A stretch of DNA of 64,000 nucleotides, taken from Frigoribacterium sp. CG_9.8. Its GTDB lineage: Bacteria > Actinomycetota > Actinomycetes > Actinomycetales > Microbacteriaceae. Where the stretch lies: assembly GCF_015751965.1 (NCBI RefSeq), contig NZ_JADOVH010000007.1, positions 49,908 to 113,907 of the forward strand, given 5' to 3'. Position numbers and translations under genes: made by a program. The notes beneath the pieces are model-generated. The model did no database searches. It had not been told where the DNA came from and was given only the letters and a program-made list of their open reading frames with translations. Below are positions 53,722 through 62,285 of the stretch, piece after piece (position 1 is the first letter of the stretch; every line of letters begins with the position of its first letter).

Positions 53722-55202
53722 GGGGTCAGCCCTGTCACCAGAATTTGTGCTGCCGGTTGGATGATCGCCAGAAGCGGGCCAGGGATCACACCGATGGCCA
53801 CCGACAGGCCCATGAGGATCACCAACGGAACCGTTTCACGTCGGTCGAGGTCCCGGAATCGGATGGACAGGTTCTCGGTGCTGCCGGTGAATACGCGCTG
53901 AAAGGCGCGAAGCAGCAGAGCTGCGGTGATGAGGATGCCGGGCAGGGCGAGAAAGGTCCACCAGGTGGTGCCGATGCTGCCGGTGAAGATCTGGAATTCG
54001 GCGATGAAGCCGCTAAATCCGGGGAGACCGAGGGACGCGAAGCTGGCGATCGCGAAGAACCCGGCGAAGCGTGGTGCCGGGCGGGCGAGCCCACCATAGT
54101 CGCGAAGATCGTAGCTTCCGGTTCGGTCGTAGAAGACTCCTGCGAGCAGAAACAGTGCCCCGGTGACCAGCCCGTGGGAGACCATCTGGGTCACCGCCCC
54201 GGTGATCGCCAACTGCTGAGCCTGCTCGGTGGTGCGGCCGACGATTCCGGCAGCGCCGACGGCAAGGATGACGTATCCCATGTGGTTGATCGACGTGAAC
54301 GCGATCATTTTCTTCACATCCGTCTGGGCCATCGCAACCAGGGCACCGTAGAGCACCGAGACGATGCCGATAACGACAATCACCCAGGCGTAGTCTCGCC
54401 ATGCCCCGGGGAGCATGGGAATCGCGATCCGAACGAAACCGTAGGTGCCCATCTTCAGAAGCACAGCAGCAAGGACGACGGAGCCGATTGTGGGGGCGTC
54501 GGTATGCGCGGGAGGCAGCCAGGAATGGAACGGGACCGTTGGCGTCTTGATTGCCAACCCCACCACGATGGCCGCGAGAATCGAACCTGCGGCAAGGGAT
54601 GTTCCGGTGAAACTACCGTTTCGGGACAGCTGCACCATATCGAAAGTGTGGGGCGATGCTCCGAGGTAGAGGCCGATGAAGCCGAGGAGCAGTGCCAGGG
54701 AGCCCAGAAAGGTGTAGAGGAAGAATTTGAGGGCCGATCGGCGGGCATCCCCGTGGCCCCATCCGGCGATGACAAAGTACATCCCGACGATGGACAGGTC
54801 AAAGAAGACGAAGAACAGGATCAGGTCCTGGGCCGAGAACACCCCCATACACGTGCTCTGAAGAAACAGGAACAGGGCTGCCTGAGCCCGCGGACGATCG
54901 GTCACGCGAAGTGACCAGAGGGCGCACACGACAAAGATGACACCAGTCAGCAGTAACAGCGGCAGGGAGAGACCGTCGATGCCGACGTGGTAACTGGAAC
55001 CGATACCCGGCATCCACACGAGCTGCTGTTCGCCGAGGAGTGCGGTCCCCGACGGTCGTGGTGCCGTGATGAGCGCGATGAGCAGCAGGTCGACGAGGGT
55101 TGTTCCCAGCCACACCCAGTGGGCCACAGCCGGGGGGAGGCGCCGGGTGACGGCAAGCACGATACCGACCACCAGGGGAAGGAAGATGACGATACTGAGC
55201 AC
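53718..55202 (-). CDS. nuoM: NADH-quinone oxidoreductase-like subunit M
   Basis: A 494-aa antiporter-like subunit. Signatures: YHVGIDGLSLPLLLLTG, AIKTPTVPFHSWLPPAHTDAP (TM7 Lys), VLLKMGTYGFVRIA (TM8 Lys), SINHMGYVILAVG and GFSGFIAEFQIFTG (TM12 Glu). In TM5 the ordinary FWExMLVPMYF motif reads FFDLSIVGMYFVIAGW, so the conserved Glu is Asp. The gene starts 3 bp after nuoL and overlaps nuoN. It should be one of three pumping modules of the complex. Confidence 0.92.
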   Translation of the reverse strand: MLSIVIFLPLVVGIVLAVTRRLPPAVAHWVWLGTTLVDLLLIALITAPRPSGTALLGEQQLVWMPGIGSSYHVGIDGLSLPLLLLTGVIFVVCALWSLRVTDRPRAQAALFLFLQSTCMGVFSAQDLILFFVFFDLSIVGMYFVIAGWGHGDARRSALKFFLYTFLGSLALLLGFIGLYLGASPHTFDMVQLSRNGSFTGTSLAAGSILAAIVVGLAIKTPTVPFHSWLPPAHTDAPTIGSVVLAAVLLKMGTYGFVRIAIPMLPGAWRDYAWVIVVIGIVSVLYGALVAMAQTDVKKMIAFTSINHMGYVILAVGAAGIVGRTTEQAQQLAITGAVTQMVSHGLVTGALFLLAGVFYDRTGSYDLRDYGGLARPAPRFAGFFAIASFASLGLPGFSGFIAEFQIFTGSIGTTWWTFLALPGILITAALLLRAFQRVFTGSTENLSIRFRDLDRRETVPLVILMGLSVAIGVIPGPLLAIIQPAAQILVTGLTP

Positions 55203-55205
55203 GGG

Positions 55206-57056
55206 CTACCTCACAACGATCAGGAACAGGACCGCGCCCACGGTGATGACGGCCGCGGCGGCGTAATAGTCAGCAATGTTGCCGGTCTGCGCTTTCCGGG
55301 CAATCCGACCCAAGGCGATCGCGCCGGTCGCGACCCGGTCGACACTCCGGTCGAGGGCACGATCGAGTGCGCGAGCTCTGCCTGCGATATCCCTCAGCAA
55401 CTGTGCTGATCCATCGACTGACCGGTCAAGGCGTTCATCAAATCGGGACAGGACCTGGGCGAAACGCTGGATCGGGGACACGATCACCACAGTGGTAGCG
55501 CGCTCAAGACCGAACCAGGCCAACCCGAAACGAAACGGTCGTACCCCACGTCGTAAGACCAGAATCACGGATATGGCGGCAATCACGGCCGACGCGGCCA
55601 GCTCCGCAAGAGAGCTTTCCGGTTCACTCGAAGCCCCCAGCAGCGATCGGAAGGGAGCCGAAACCGCAGGCATGGCAAGGACGCCGAGAACAAGCGCCGC
55701 GACAGCCAACACGACCATCGGCACGAGAGCTGCGGATGGGACGGCGCGGGTGCCATTGCCCTCCGAATCCCACTGGTGCTCCTCGATTCGCGCCCTCTCG
55801 GTGGCGGGAGGTTTCGCCCACACGGCGGCGATCATCTTCGCGGAATAGGCGGCGGACAAAGCGACACCGATGAGGCCGGCGGCATAGAGCGCAGGACTGT
55901 TAGCCAGAGCAGCGGCGAGAACAGCGTCCTTAGTCCACCACAGTGCGAACGGAGGGAGGCCGGCCAGGGAAAATGCCCCGAAGAGGAACACCCCGCCGAG
56001 GATGAGCCATCGTCGTCCGACGCCACTCAGCGCATCGAGTTGTTTCGTGCCGGTGGCGGTCAACCAGGCACCAGCGACGAGAAACAGCAGAGCCTTGGTC
56101 GCGGCATGTCCAATCAGTTGCGCAGTCCCGCCAGCCGTCGCGCCGACCCCGGCGGCAAGAATCACGAATCCAAGCTGCGCAGCGGTGGACGCTGCCAGGA
56201 GTTGCTTGAGGTCTTTTTGGGCGAGCGCGATAATTCCGAGGACAATCGCGGTGGTCGCACCGATCCATGCGGCGGCAGGGCCAGCCCATCCTGTGATCTG
56301 GAGCAGGGGTGCGAGACGCAGCAACAGATAGGCGCCCATGGCGACCATCGCGGCGGAGTGCAACAGGGCACTGACCGCGCTCGGTCCTTCCATCGCTCGG
56401 GACAGCCAGAAACTGAACGGCAGCTGGGCCGCTTTGCCAAGTCCGGCCACGAGAATTCCGGCGGCGATCACGTGCACCCACGGAGTGGGAGCGTCCGCGA
56501 GGTCGGTCAATTTCCAGCCGATGCCACCGGCAACAGCAGCTCCGGCAGCCACATAGAGGCCCAGGTCGGCGGTCCGGGTGACCGTGAACACAACGAAACC
56601 CGCGGGCATGGTGCGGGACTTCTGCCAGTGGAATCCGATCAGGGCGTAGGAGGTGGCACCCATGATCTCCCACCCCGCCAGCAGCGATGGCAGAGTCGTC
56701 GAGGTCACGGTCACGATGACAGCCGCGACGAAGACCAGCATGAGCCCGTGGAACCGGGCCGCAGGCCGGGTCTTCTCGGCGACCGCGAAGACCAGGATCA
56801 GTAGGGTGATCGCTGCGATCGTTGGCAGAAGTACGGCGGTCAGTCCGTCCACCCCGAACGTCGCCCCTGTCGCCGAGACGAAGCCGAGCACGACGATGGG
56901 CCGGAGCAGCGCGGCCAGTACCGCGGCAACCAGGATCCCCGCGGCGACCCCGATCGACACGGACGGGGCTGCTCGGTCGGCGCGCCGACCGAGCAGCAGA
57001 AGGGTGACGCCGGCGACGACCGGGAGGAAGACGATGAGAATGAGGATCCCGCTCAT
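55206..57056 (-). CDS. nuoL: NADH-quinone oxidoreductase-like subunit L
   Basis: A 616-aa subunit. Antiporter-core residues are kept: AGWEIMGATSYALIGFHW (TM5 Glu), GLGKAAQLPFSFWLSRAMEGP (TM7 Lys), SALLHSAAMVAMGAYLL (TM8 His), HAATKALLFLVAG (TM12 Lys region). The FSFWLSRAMEGPSAV stretch departs from the common HTWLPDAMEGPTPV. The C-terminal lateral-helix part is present but diverged (residues about 520-616, with an Arg/Asp-rich RFDERLDRSVDGS). ATG 57056 overlaps the nuoK stop. A longer frame upstream runs through nuoK and is rejected. Confidence 0.92.
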   Translation of the reverse strand: MSGILILIVFLPVVAGVTLLLLGRRADRAAPSVSIGVAAGILVAAVLAALLRPIVVLGFVSATGATFGVDGLTAVLLPTIAAITLLILVFAVAEKTRPAARFHGLMLVFVAAVIVTVTSTTLPSLLAGWEIMGATSYALIGFHWQKSRTMPAGFVVFTVTRTADLGLYVAAGAAVAGGIGWKLTDLADAPTPWVHVIAAGILVAGLGKAAQLPFSFWLSRAMEGPSAVSALLHSAAMVAMGAYLLLRLAPLLQITGWAGPAAAWIGATTAIVLGIIALAQKDLKQLLAASTAAQLGFVILAAGVGATAGGTAQLIGHAATKALLFLVAGAWLTATGTKQLDALSGVGRRWLILGGVFLFGAFSLAGLPPFALWWTKDAVLAAALANSPALYAAGLIGVALSAAYSAKMIAAVWAKPPATERARIEEHQWDSEGNGTRAVPSAALVPMVVLAVAALVLGVLAMPAVSAPFRSLLGASSEPESSLAELAASAVIAAISVILVLRRGVRPFRFGLAWFGLERATTVVIVSPIQRFAQVLSRFDERLDRSVDGSAQLLRDIAGRARALDRALDRSVDRVATGAIALGRIARKAQTGNIADYYAAAAVITVGAVLFLIVVR

Positions 57057-57355
57057 CCGGCGAGATCCGTGGCCGAGTCGGTCATGTCGGAGTTGCGGGA
57101 TCGATGCACGACGGTGGCGACGGCAAATCCCATCGCCATCTCCACCGTCATCGCCGCAAGGATCACCAGCAGGAGGGTCTGCCCGTCTGGAGTGGGGGCC
57201 AGGAACCACCACAGGGCACCCCCGGCGAGAAGGACACCGTTGATCATCAATTCGATTCCCATCATGACCATCACCACCACCTGCTGGGACAACGCCCCGT
57301 AGATTCCGATGGCGAACAGGGCGGCGGCGACAAGGAGGACAAACTGCAGTGTCAT
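57053..57355 (-). CDS. nuoK: NADH-quinone oxidoreductase-like subunit K
   Basis: A 100-aa three-helix subunit (MrpC homologue). Both conserved membrane glutamates are present: VMMGIELMINGVLL (TM2) and AMTVEMAMGFAVATV (TM3). The N-terminal helix LQFVLLVAAALFAIGIYGAL is normal. It overlaps nuoL and nuoJ at both ends, so translation is coupled. Confidence 0.93.
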   Translation of the reverse strand: MTLQFVLLVAAALFAIGIYGALSQQVVVMVMMGIELMINGVLLAGGALWWFLAPTPDGQTLLLVILAAMTVEMAMGFAVATVVHRSRNSDMTDSATDLAG

Positions 57356-57933
57356 CGGCCGATACCTCCACGAACAGGGTCGTCAGGGTCGGGGTGTCCG
57401 TCGGTGGTGCGTCGATCGAGTTGGTCGCCGTATCGGTCGTAGCGGCCCCGCGGGTTGGCGAGCACCAGGCCGGCGACGATGGTCGCGAACAGCACCGGGC
57501 TGATCGCCAGCATGACGAGCATCTTCGTACCCATGATCGCGTCCCCGAGAGACCTGGTCAGATCGGCGGCAGGGGTGCCGGTACGGGCCGGCCAGGGGAT
57601 CAGGAAGATCGCTACCACCAGGACAGCGAAGACGACGACAGCGAGGATCACCGAACGGCGTTTATGGTGGGTCATGTCCATCGGCATCAGGGCCGGGTTC
57701 ATTCCCATGAACATGACCATGAAAACGGCCATGATCGCCATCTCCATCAGCATCATCAGAATGGTGATTACTCCGATGTAGTCCAGGTGCAGCATCACGA
57801 TCATCGCCCCGACCGCGACGAACGACACCGCAAGAGCGTAGGTGGCACGAGCCATGGAATTGACCACGAAGACAGCGATACCGCCTGCGACAGCGAGGGC
57901 TGCGAAGGCCCAGAAGATCAGGGCAACGATCAT
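57352..57933 (-). CDS. nuoJ: NADH-quinone oxidoreductase-like subunit J
   Basis: A 193-aa five-helix subunit. It begins IVALIFWAFAALAVAGGIAVF and has the TM3 region LHLDYIGVITILMMLMEMAIM, where the pi-bulge helix of complex I lies; the usual AxxQxxVYxGAI motif is changed to LHLDYIGVITIL. The C-terminal segment RRSVILAVVVFAVLVVAIFL and a tail ending VRGGIGR follow. The Met-rich middle (VFMVMFMGMNPALMPMDM) is unusual. Overlaps nuoH (ATGA) and nuoK. Confidence 0.85.
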   Translation of the reverse strand: MIVALIFWAFAALAVAGGIAVFVVNSMARATYALAVSFVAVGAMIVMLHLDYIGVITILMMLMEMAIMAVFMVMFMGMNPALMPMDMTHHKRRSVILAVVVFAVLVVAIFLIPWPARTGTPAADLTRSLGDAIMGTKMLVMLAISPVLFATIVAGLVLANPRGRYDRYGDQLDRRTTDGHPDPDDPVRGGIGR

Positions 57934-58877
57934 AGGGCGCCTCCGTTCACTGCGACGATGACCGCAACGACCGCAAGTTGCACCAGAACCAACGGAACCA
58001 CGATCACCCATGCGATCTCAGCCAGCCGATCAGGCCGAATGGTGGGGACCATGCGGCCCACAGCCAGCATCCCGGCCAGCACGACGGCGGTTTTGACAAC
58101 GACCCAGATGCCGCCCGGCAGCAGTGGTCCGCTGCCACCGCCAAAGAAAAGCGGCACGGAGAATGCTGCACCGGCGACGAGGACCGCATAACGACCGCCC
58201 AAAACCAGAAGCCGATCTATGCCGCTGAGCTCAGCGAGCACACCCTGCCCGATGTCAACACCGACAGCGCTCTGGAAGGGACCCCAGGAAGAGAATGCGA
58301 CGACCGATGCGACGTAGATGAGAAAGGAGACCGGCATCCAGACGACAAACCAAACGGACTGCTGGGCTGCCTGTATGTCGAGGAGCCGAAGGCTCCCCGC
58401 GCCGATCGCAGGGGCGGTCAGGGCGAACATCAGCGGGATCTCGTAGGAGAGCGCTTGTGCGAGAAACCTGTATCCCCCAACCAGTGACCACGTGCTGTTG
58501 GCACCCCAGCCGAGCAACCACCACAGCGCCCACAACAACACGTCTATCGCGTTGAACCACACCAACCCCACCGGCAAGTCCGCGAACGTGACATCGCCGA
58601 ACGGGATGACTACGACTTGCAGAACTGCTGCGATACCCAGACCGGCGCCGGCAATCCGCCACAACAACGAATCCGCCCCTGGCAGGGTCCGACGCTGTTG
58701 ACGGATGAGCCGTGCTGTCTCTCGCACTGGTGCGGCAAAGCCGTCACGCACTGCACCGCCTTCGGCGCGAGCGTTCACAGCCCCATTCACGGACGCGACC
58801 GCCAACGCCAACACGGCGACCCCTAACGGCAGCAGTACAACAGCACCCACAGCACCACCGGCGGCCGGGCTACTCAT
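57930..58877 (-). CDS. nuoH: NADH-quinone oxidoreductase-like subunit H
   Basis: A 315-aa subunit with eight helices expected, the one that in complex I forms the quinone chamber and contacts NuoB/NuoD. Family marks: RQQRRTLPGADSLLWR, GWGANSTWSLVGGYRFLAQAL, SYEIPLMFALTAPAIGAGSL, and VVKTAVVLAGMLAVGRMVPTIR. The Glu/Arg-rich cytoplasmic loop that contacts the peripheral arm (SAVGVDIGQGVLAELSGIDR) is shortened and diverged, as would be expected if NuoD is absent. ATG 58877 overlaps the upstream gene X by 8 nt. A longer frame to 59102 is non-conserved. Confidence 0.88.
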   Translation of the reverse strand: MSSPAAGGAVGAVVLLPLGVAVLALAVASVNGAVNARAEGGAVRDGFAAPVRETARLIRQQRRTLPGADSLLWRIAGAGLGIAAVLQVVVIPFGDVTFADLPVGLVWFNAIDVLLWALWWLLGWGANSTWSLVGGYRFLAQALSYEIPLMFALTAPAIGAGSLRLLDIQAAQQSVWFVVWMPVSFLIYVASVVAFSSWGPFQSAVGVDIGQGVLAELSGIDRLLVLGGRYAVLVAGAAFSVPLFFGGGSGPLLPGGIWVVVKTAVVLAGMLAVGRMVPTIRPDRLAEIAWVIVVPLVLVQLAVVAVIVAVNGGAL

Positions 58878-60054
58878 GACCGAGCACCACCCTGGGCGAG
58901 GTGCCCGTAGCAAGGCTTGCGATGATGAGGCGGACGGTCGATAGTTCCTGTCCCAGAACGGCGAGTCTGATATCCACTTCCGATAGTGCGAGTTCGCCGA
59001 CAGGAATGTGAAACGGTCGCTTTTCATCGGCCATGAGTGATTCTTGCGCGGACTGCAACCAGCCGAGCAGGCGATCTCGGGCCGGTCTCGCTCCCGGCGC
59101 ATGAATCCCGGCCAGAGACCACCGGAGCGTCCGTGAGCGGCGGATTTGCGTGATCAGCCTGTTCAGGCGGCGGGAGACGTCCTGCGGCGGGACACCGGAA
59201 ACGATGTCGTTCCGTAGTCGATCGACCTGTCGGGCGACGGGATCCCAGCCGATAACGCTCAGGAGGCGTGCGGCGGCATCGCACAGCTGAGAGGCCACCG
59301 CTGGCTGCTCCGTCGTGGCCACACCAGAAGGCAGGCGTTCCACGCGGGCGTCGGCGACTACATCCCCGTGCAGGGTGCAGTGAAGCACGAGGTCGGCAGG
59401 CCACGCGGCCAGGATGGGGCCGAGTGTGAGGTGAGTGACATCCATCTCGAGTCCGTCACGGTCCTGGTCACCCTCGGCCAGAGGAATCCCTGCCGGCCCC
59501 GACATATTCATGTCCATTGCGGGATTAGAACCGGAATTCTTCTGCGGAGTGCCCTCGTACATAGTGTCCGTGTGCATCGAGACGTCGTGCCCCGAGTCGT
59601 CTGGTAGCGGGGGCTCGGCTTCGGCCTCCGAGTGATGCATGCCCGGCGTATCGCTTGTGTCCACCCTCGTCATATCGGGCGCACCGTCTGCCGGCGACAT
59701 TGAAACGTGCTGGGGCCGATCGTGGGCGTCAGCGCGCTGGCTTCGCTCGTTCTGGAGGGCTATCGGGATGGCGTCGAGAAACTCCAGAAGGGTGCCCGGC
59801 TCTGTGAGCATCGCACGGTGACGGGGGGAGGGGATCTGCTCCCACACGGCCCCGATCAGCTCAGAAAGGGGGCTGCCGGGATTGCCGCAGACGAGAAGAG
59901 CATCCGCATCCGCGGGGCTGGTCGCCTCGACCCAACCGCGGGCCGCAATCGCTGCCTGCACGCGCATGCGGAGCAGGCTTGCGCCGGGCGTTTCGATCAC
60001 GAGCACGTGTACGCGTTTCGTTCCAACGCCGGCAATCCAGTCGATTACACCCAT
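58870..60054 (-). CDS. Complex-I-associated protein X: degenerate NuoB-like domain, Met/His-rich linker, unknown C-terminal domain
   Basis: A 394-aa cytoplasmic protein at the nuoB-C-D position. Residues 1-100 resemble NuoB: ADALLVCGNPGSP, then AVWEQIPSPRHRAML, like the ADVxIVAGT ... VYDQMPEPR stretch. The tandem CC and later Cys that bind cluster N2 are missing; only three scattered Cys exist (56, 226, 258). Residues about 105-200 are a hydrophilic linker with Met, His and Asp clusters (GMHHSE, VSMHTDTM, AMDMNMSGPAGIPL). Residues 200-394 form an alpha/beta then helical domain (LEMDVTHLTLGPIL, RRLNRLITQIRRSRTLRWSL) that I cannot assign. It overlaps nuoA by 10 nt. The linker could bind Cu or another metal (inference). 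Confidence 0.7.
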   Translation of the reverse strand: MGVIDWIAGVGTKRVHVLVIETPGASLLRMRVQAAIAARGWVEATSPADADALLVCGNPGSPLSELIGAVWEQIPSPRHRAMLTEPGTLLEFLDAIPIALQNERSQRADAHDRPQHVSMSPADGAPDMTRVDTSDTPGMHHSEAEAEPPLPDDSGHDVSMHTDTMYEGTPQKNSGSNPAMDMNMSGPAGIPLAEGDQDRDGLEMDVTHLTLGPILAAWPADLVLHCTLHGDVVADARVERLPSGVATTEQPAVASQLCDAAARLLSVIGWDPVARQVDRLRNDIVSGVPPQDVSRRLNRLITQIRRSRTLRWSLAGIHAPGARPARDRLLGWLQSAQESLMADEKRPFHIPVGELALSEVDIRLAVLGQELSTVRLIIASLATGTSPRVVLGHE

Positions 60055-60395
60055 CGGAATGCTCCTTCTCGCCATGCCCAGACCACGCCGGCGACCAGGA
60101 CTCCGAGGAAGACGAACATTTCTATGATCGCCGCGGGACCTTTTTCGGCCACGACGAGTGCCCAGGGGAACATGAACAGCATTTCCACGTCGAACGCCAG
60201 GAAGACCAATGTGAGAGGGTACCACCGGGCGTGAAATCTCGACAGAGCATGTTCCCGGGGCCGCCAACCTGACTGGAACGGCAGCACCTCGACGGTGTCA
60301 CGGGACACCGAGACGGCTCGTCCGAGCAGATAGAGGGCACCGATCGCCGCCAGGCAAACACCGAGCACGATGAAAACACTCAGACAAGGCGACAA
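60045..60395 (-). CDS. nuoA: NADH-quinone oxidoreductase-like subunit A
   Basis: A 116-aa three-helix subunit starting the operon. The loop VEVLPFQSGWRPREHAL corresponds to the PFESG motif (Glu to Gln), and FLAFDVEMLFMFPWALVV with the FDVE signature identifies the family. TTG at 60395 is the start: AAGGGAGG lies 5 nt upstream and no better ATG is available. About 280 bp separate it from the aldehyde dehydrogenase gene upstream, so the operon promoter should lie in 60396-60675. Confidence 0.92.
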   Translation of the reverse strand: MSPCLSVFIVLGVCLAAIGALYLLGRAVSVSRDTVEVLPFQSGWRPREHALSRFHARWYPLTLVFLAFDVEMLFMFPWALVVAEKGPAAIIEMFVFLGVLVAGVVWAWREGAFRWV

Positions 60396-60675
60396 GATTG
60401 CCTCCCTTGGGAAGTAATGACGAGGCTGGAACTGTTTACAGTACGAGTCTCATGGTGAGATTGTGTCGAGACTGCGCGGTTCCCGATTATAAATCCGGCT
60501 CATTCCCGATCGATGACACGAATCGACAATTGGCACAGCGGACGACATCGAAAATATCCTCCCATTCCGGGTCTGCCAGCCAGCAGGAAGACACATCGGG
60601 CTGCCGGGTCCGCGTAGGTGGCAACGGACAGCGAACAGCGAATTCTGAACTGGACAGTTGCCGTGCGACCCTGTG

Positions 60676-62046
60676 TTACCGAAGAATGCGAATAAGTTTC
60701 TTGTTCGCGAATTCCGCGATTCCGAGACGACCCTGCTCGCGGCCGAAGCCGGACCTCTTCACACCACCAAAGGGAAGCTCCGCACTGTCAAGTAGTGAAC
60801 CGTTGATGAAAATCATCCCGGCCTCGATCAGGTCAGCCACCCGTAAGGCTTGCACCGCATCGGTGGTGAAAAGGTAACAACTGAGGCCAAACGCGGTGTC
60901 GTTAGCGACTTTTATCGCTTCAGCCTCATCTTCTACGCGATAGATCGCCGCTACCGGACCGAAGAACTCCTCCCGGTAAGCGTCACTCTGCGGAGAAACA
61001 TCAGTCAGAACAGATGGCGAGAAGAAAGCACCATCCCGTCGCCCGCGAAGGACCGCTGTCGCCCCCTGGGCCTCTGCACGTTGGAGCTGCTCCTCAAGGT
61101 TCTCGGCGGCACCGAGTGAGGAAAGCGGACCCATTGTCGTACTTGACACGGTCGGATCTGCAGGCGTCACACCGCCGATCTTCGCCGTGAACAGTTCCAT
61201 GAAATGGTCAAACAGGTCACCGATGATGATGAAACGCTTCGCTGCATTACAGGCCTGGCCGGAATTGATCAGGCGAGCGGAAACGGCCGCGTCAACGGCT
61301 TCGTCAATATTGTCGGTACTGAGCAAAATGAAGGGATCTGATCCGCCCAGTTCAAGAACAACTTTTTTCAGGTTACGACCGGCGACCTCGGCAACTGCCG
61401 CACCGGCGGCCTCGGAACCGGTCAAAGAAATACCGCACACCCGCGGATCCGCGATCATGTCCGCGACCTGATCGCTGGACACGTAGAGGTTTTGGTAGGC
61501 GCCCGCCGGGAAACCCGCGTCCGCAAAAATCTGTTCGATGGCTGCAGCGGACTCAGGGCATTGCGAAGCATGCTTGAGCAGGATCGTGTTGCCAAGCACC
61601 AAATTGGGTCCCGCAAAACGGGCAACCTGGTAGTACGGAAAGTTCCATGGCATAACACCAATGAGCACACCCAGAGAGGCGTTGCGCATAAACGCCGAAC
61701 CCTCACCGGCGAGTAGGTCAATGGGTTCATCGGCCAAAAAAGCTTCACCATGGGTGGCGTAGTACCCGTAGATTTCCGCCGCGAAGTCAACCTCCCCGAG
61801 CGCCACCTCCACGGGTTTACCCATCTCCCGCACGATCAAGTCGGCCAAATGCTTCCGACGCTCCACATGCAGGTCCGCGACCCTCTGCATCAACCTGGCC
61901 CGTTCGGCCACTGTTGTGCGGTGAGAAAAATCTTTATGAGCCAGATCTGCTGCCTCGATAGCCTCCATCACCTCAGCATCCGTGGCCGACGCAAAACTTG
62001 GTCCAACGTCCCCGGTCGCAGGGTTCGTAACTACATAGTTACTCAT
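60676..62046 (-). CDS. gabD: NAD(P)-dependent aldehyde (succinate-semialdehyde-type) dehydrogenase
   Basis: A 456-aa aldehyde dehydrogenase. Motifs: GVLIGVMPWNFPYYQVARF (oxyanion Asn), NTILLKHASQCPESA (NAD site), GISLTGSEAAGAAVAEVAG, VLELGGSDPFILL (general-base Glu), NSGQACNAAKRFIIIG (catalytic Cys) and EEFFGPVAAIYRV. Length and the C-terminal PFGGVKRSGFGREQG agree with the SSADH/GabD-like clade, which oxidises succinate semialdehyde and similar short aldehydes. GGAGAG lies 7 nt before ATG 62046. It shares a strand with a formaldehyde-dehydrogenase-type gene upstream, suggesting an aldehyde detoxification group. Confidence 0.9.
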   Translation of the reverse strand: MSNYVVTNPATGDVGPSFASATDAEVMEAIEAADLAHKDFSHRTTVAERARLMQRVADLHVERRKHLADLIVREMGKPVEVALGEVDFAAEIYGYYATHGEAFLADEPIDLLAGEGSAFMRNASLGVLIGVMPWNFPYYQVARFAGPNLVLGNTILLKHASQCPESAAAIEQIFADAGFPAGAYQNLYVSSDQVADMIADPRVCGISLTGSEAAGAAVAEVAGRNLKKVVLELGGSDPFILLSTDNIDEAVDAAVSARLINSGQACNAAKRFIIIGDLFDHFMELFTAKIGGVTPADPTVSSTTMGPLSSLGAAENLEEQLQRAEAQGATAVLRGRRDGAFFSPSVLTDVSPQSDAYREEFFGPVAAIYRVEDEAEAIKVANDTAFGLSCYLFTTDAVQALRVADLIEAGMIFINGSLLDSAELPFGGVKRSGFGREQGRLGIAEFANKKLIRILR

Positions 62047-62061
62047 GATCTCTCCAGACTT

Positions 62062-62259
62062 CTATTTGTTGATGTTGATCGTGAAGGAGCCGGGCACCAC
62101 CCCAGCCGGACCCGGCATCTGTCCTTTACCGTTCGCAACGGTCTCGATTTCGAGCACAGTGCGCGTCTTTAGCTCTGCCGGGTGGGGAACACGCAGATCG
62201 CAAATAGCGGGGCGGGCAGAGTTGACGGAGCGAGTGGGCGAGACTGGAGGGTTGGCCAT
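62062..62259 (-). CDS. Possible 65-aa protein between two aldehyde genes
   Basis: A 65-codon frame with normal codon use that ends 16 bp before gabD and starts 26 bp after the formaldehyde dehydrogenase stop. The C-terminal part LKTRTVLEIETVANG and GVVPGSFTININK looks protein-like; the Shine-Dalgarno is weak. No relative known to me. Confidence 0.4.
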   Translation of the reverse strand: MANPPVSPTRSVNSARPAICDLRVPHPAELKTRTVLEIETVANGKGQMPGPAGVVPGSFTININK

Positions 62260-62285
62260 CCAGTCTCGCCGGACGTCACATCCGG

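Noticed and set aside
53691..54914. 407-codon plus-strand frame opposite nuoM
   Set aside because: A shadow of nuoM: very rich in Gly, Asp, Glu and His, as expected from the complement of hydrophobic codons.
55776..56804. 342-codon plus-strand frame opposite nuoL
   Set aside because: Shadow of nuoL with the same compositional bias and no start signals.
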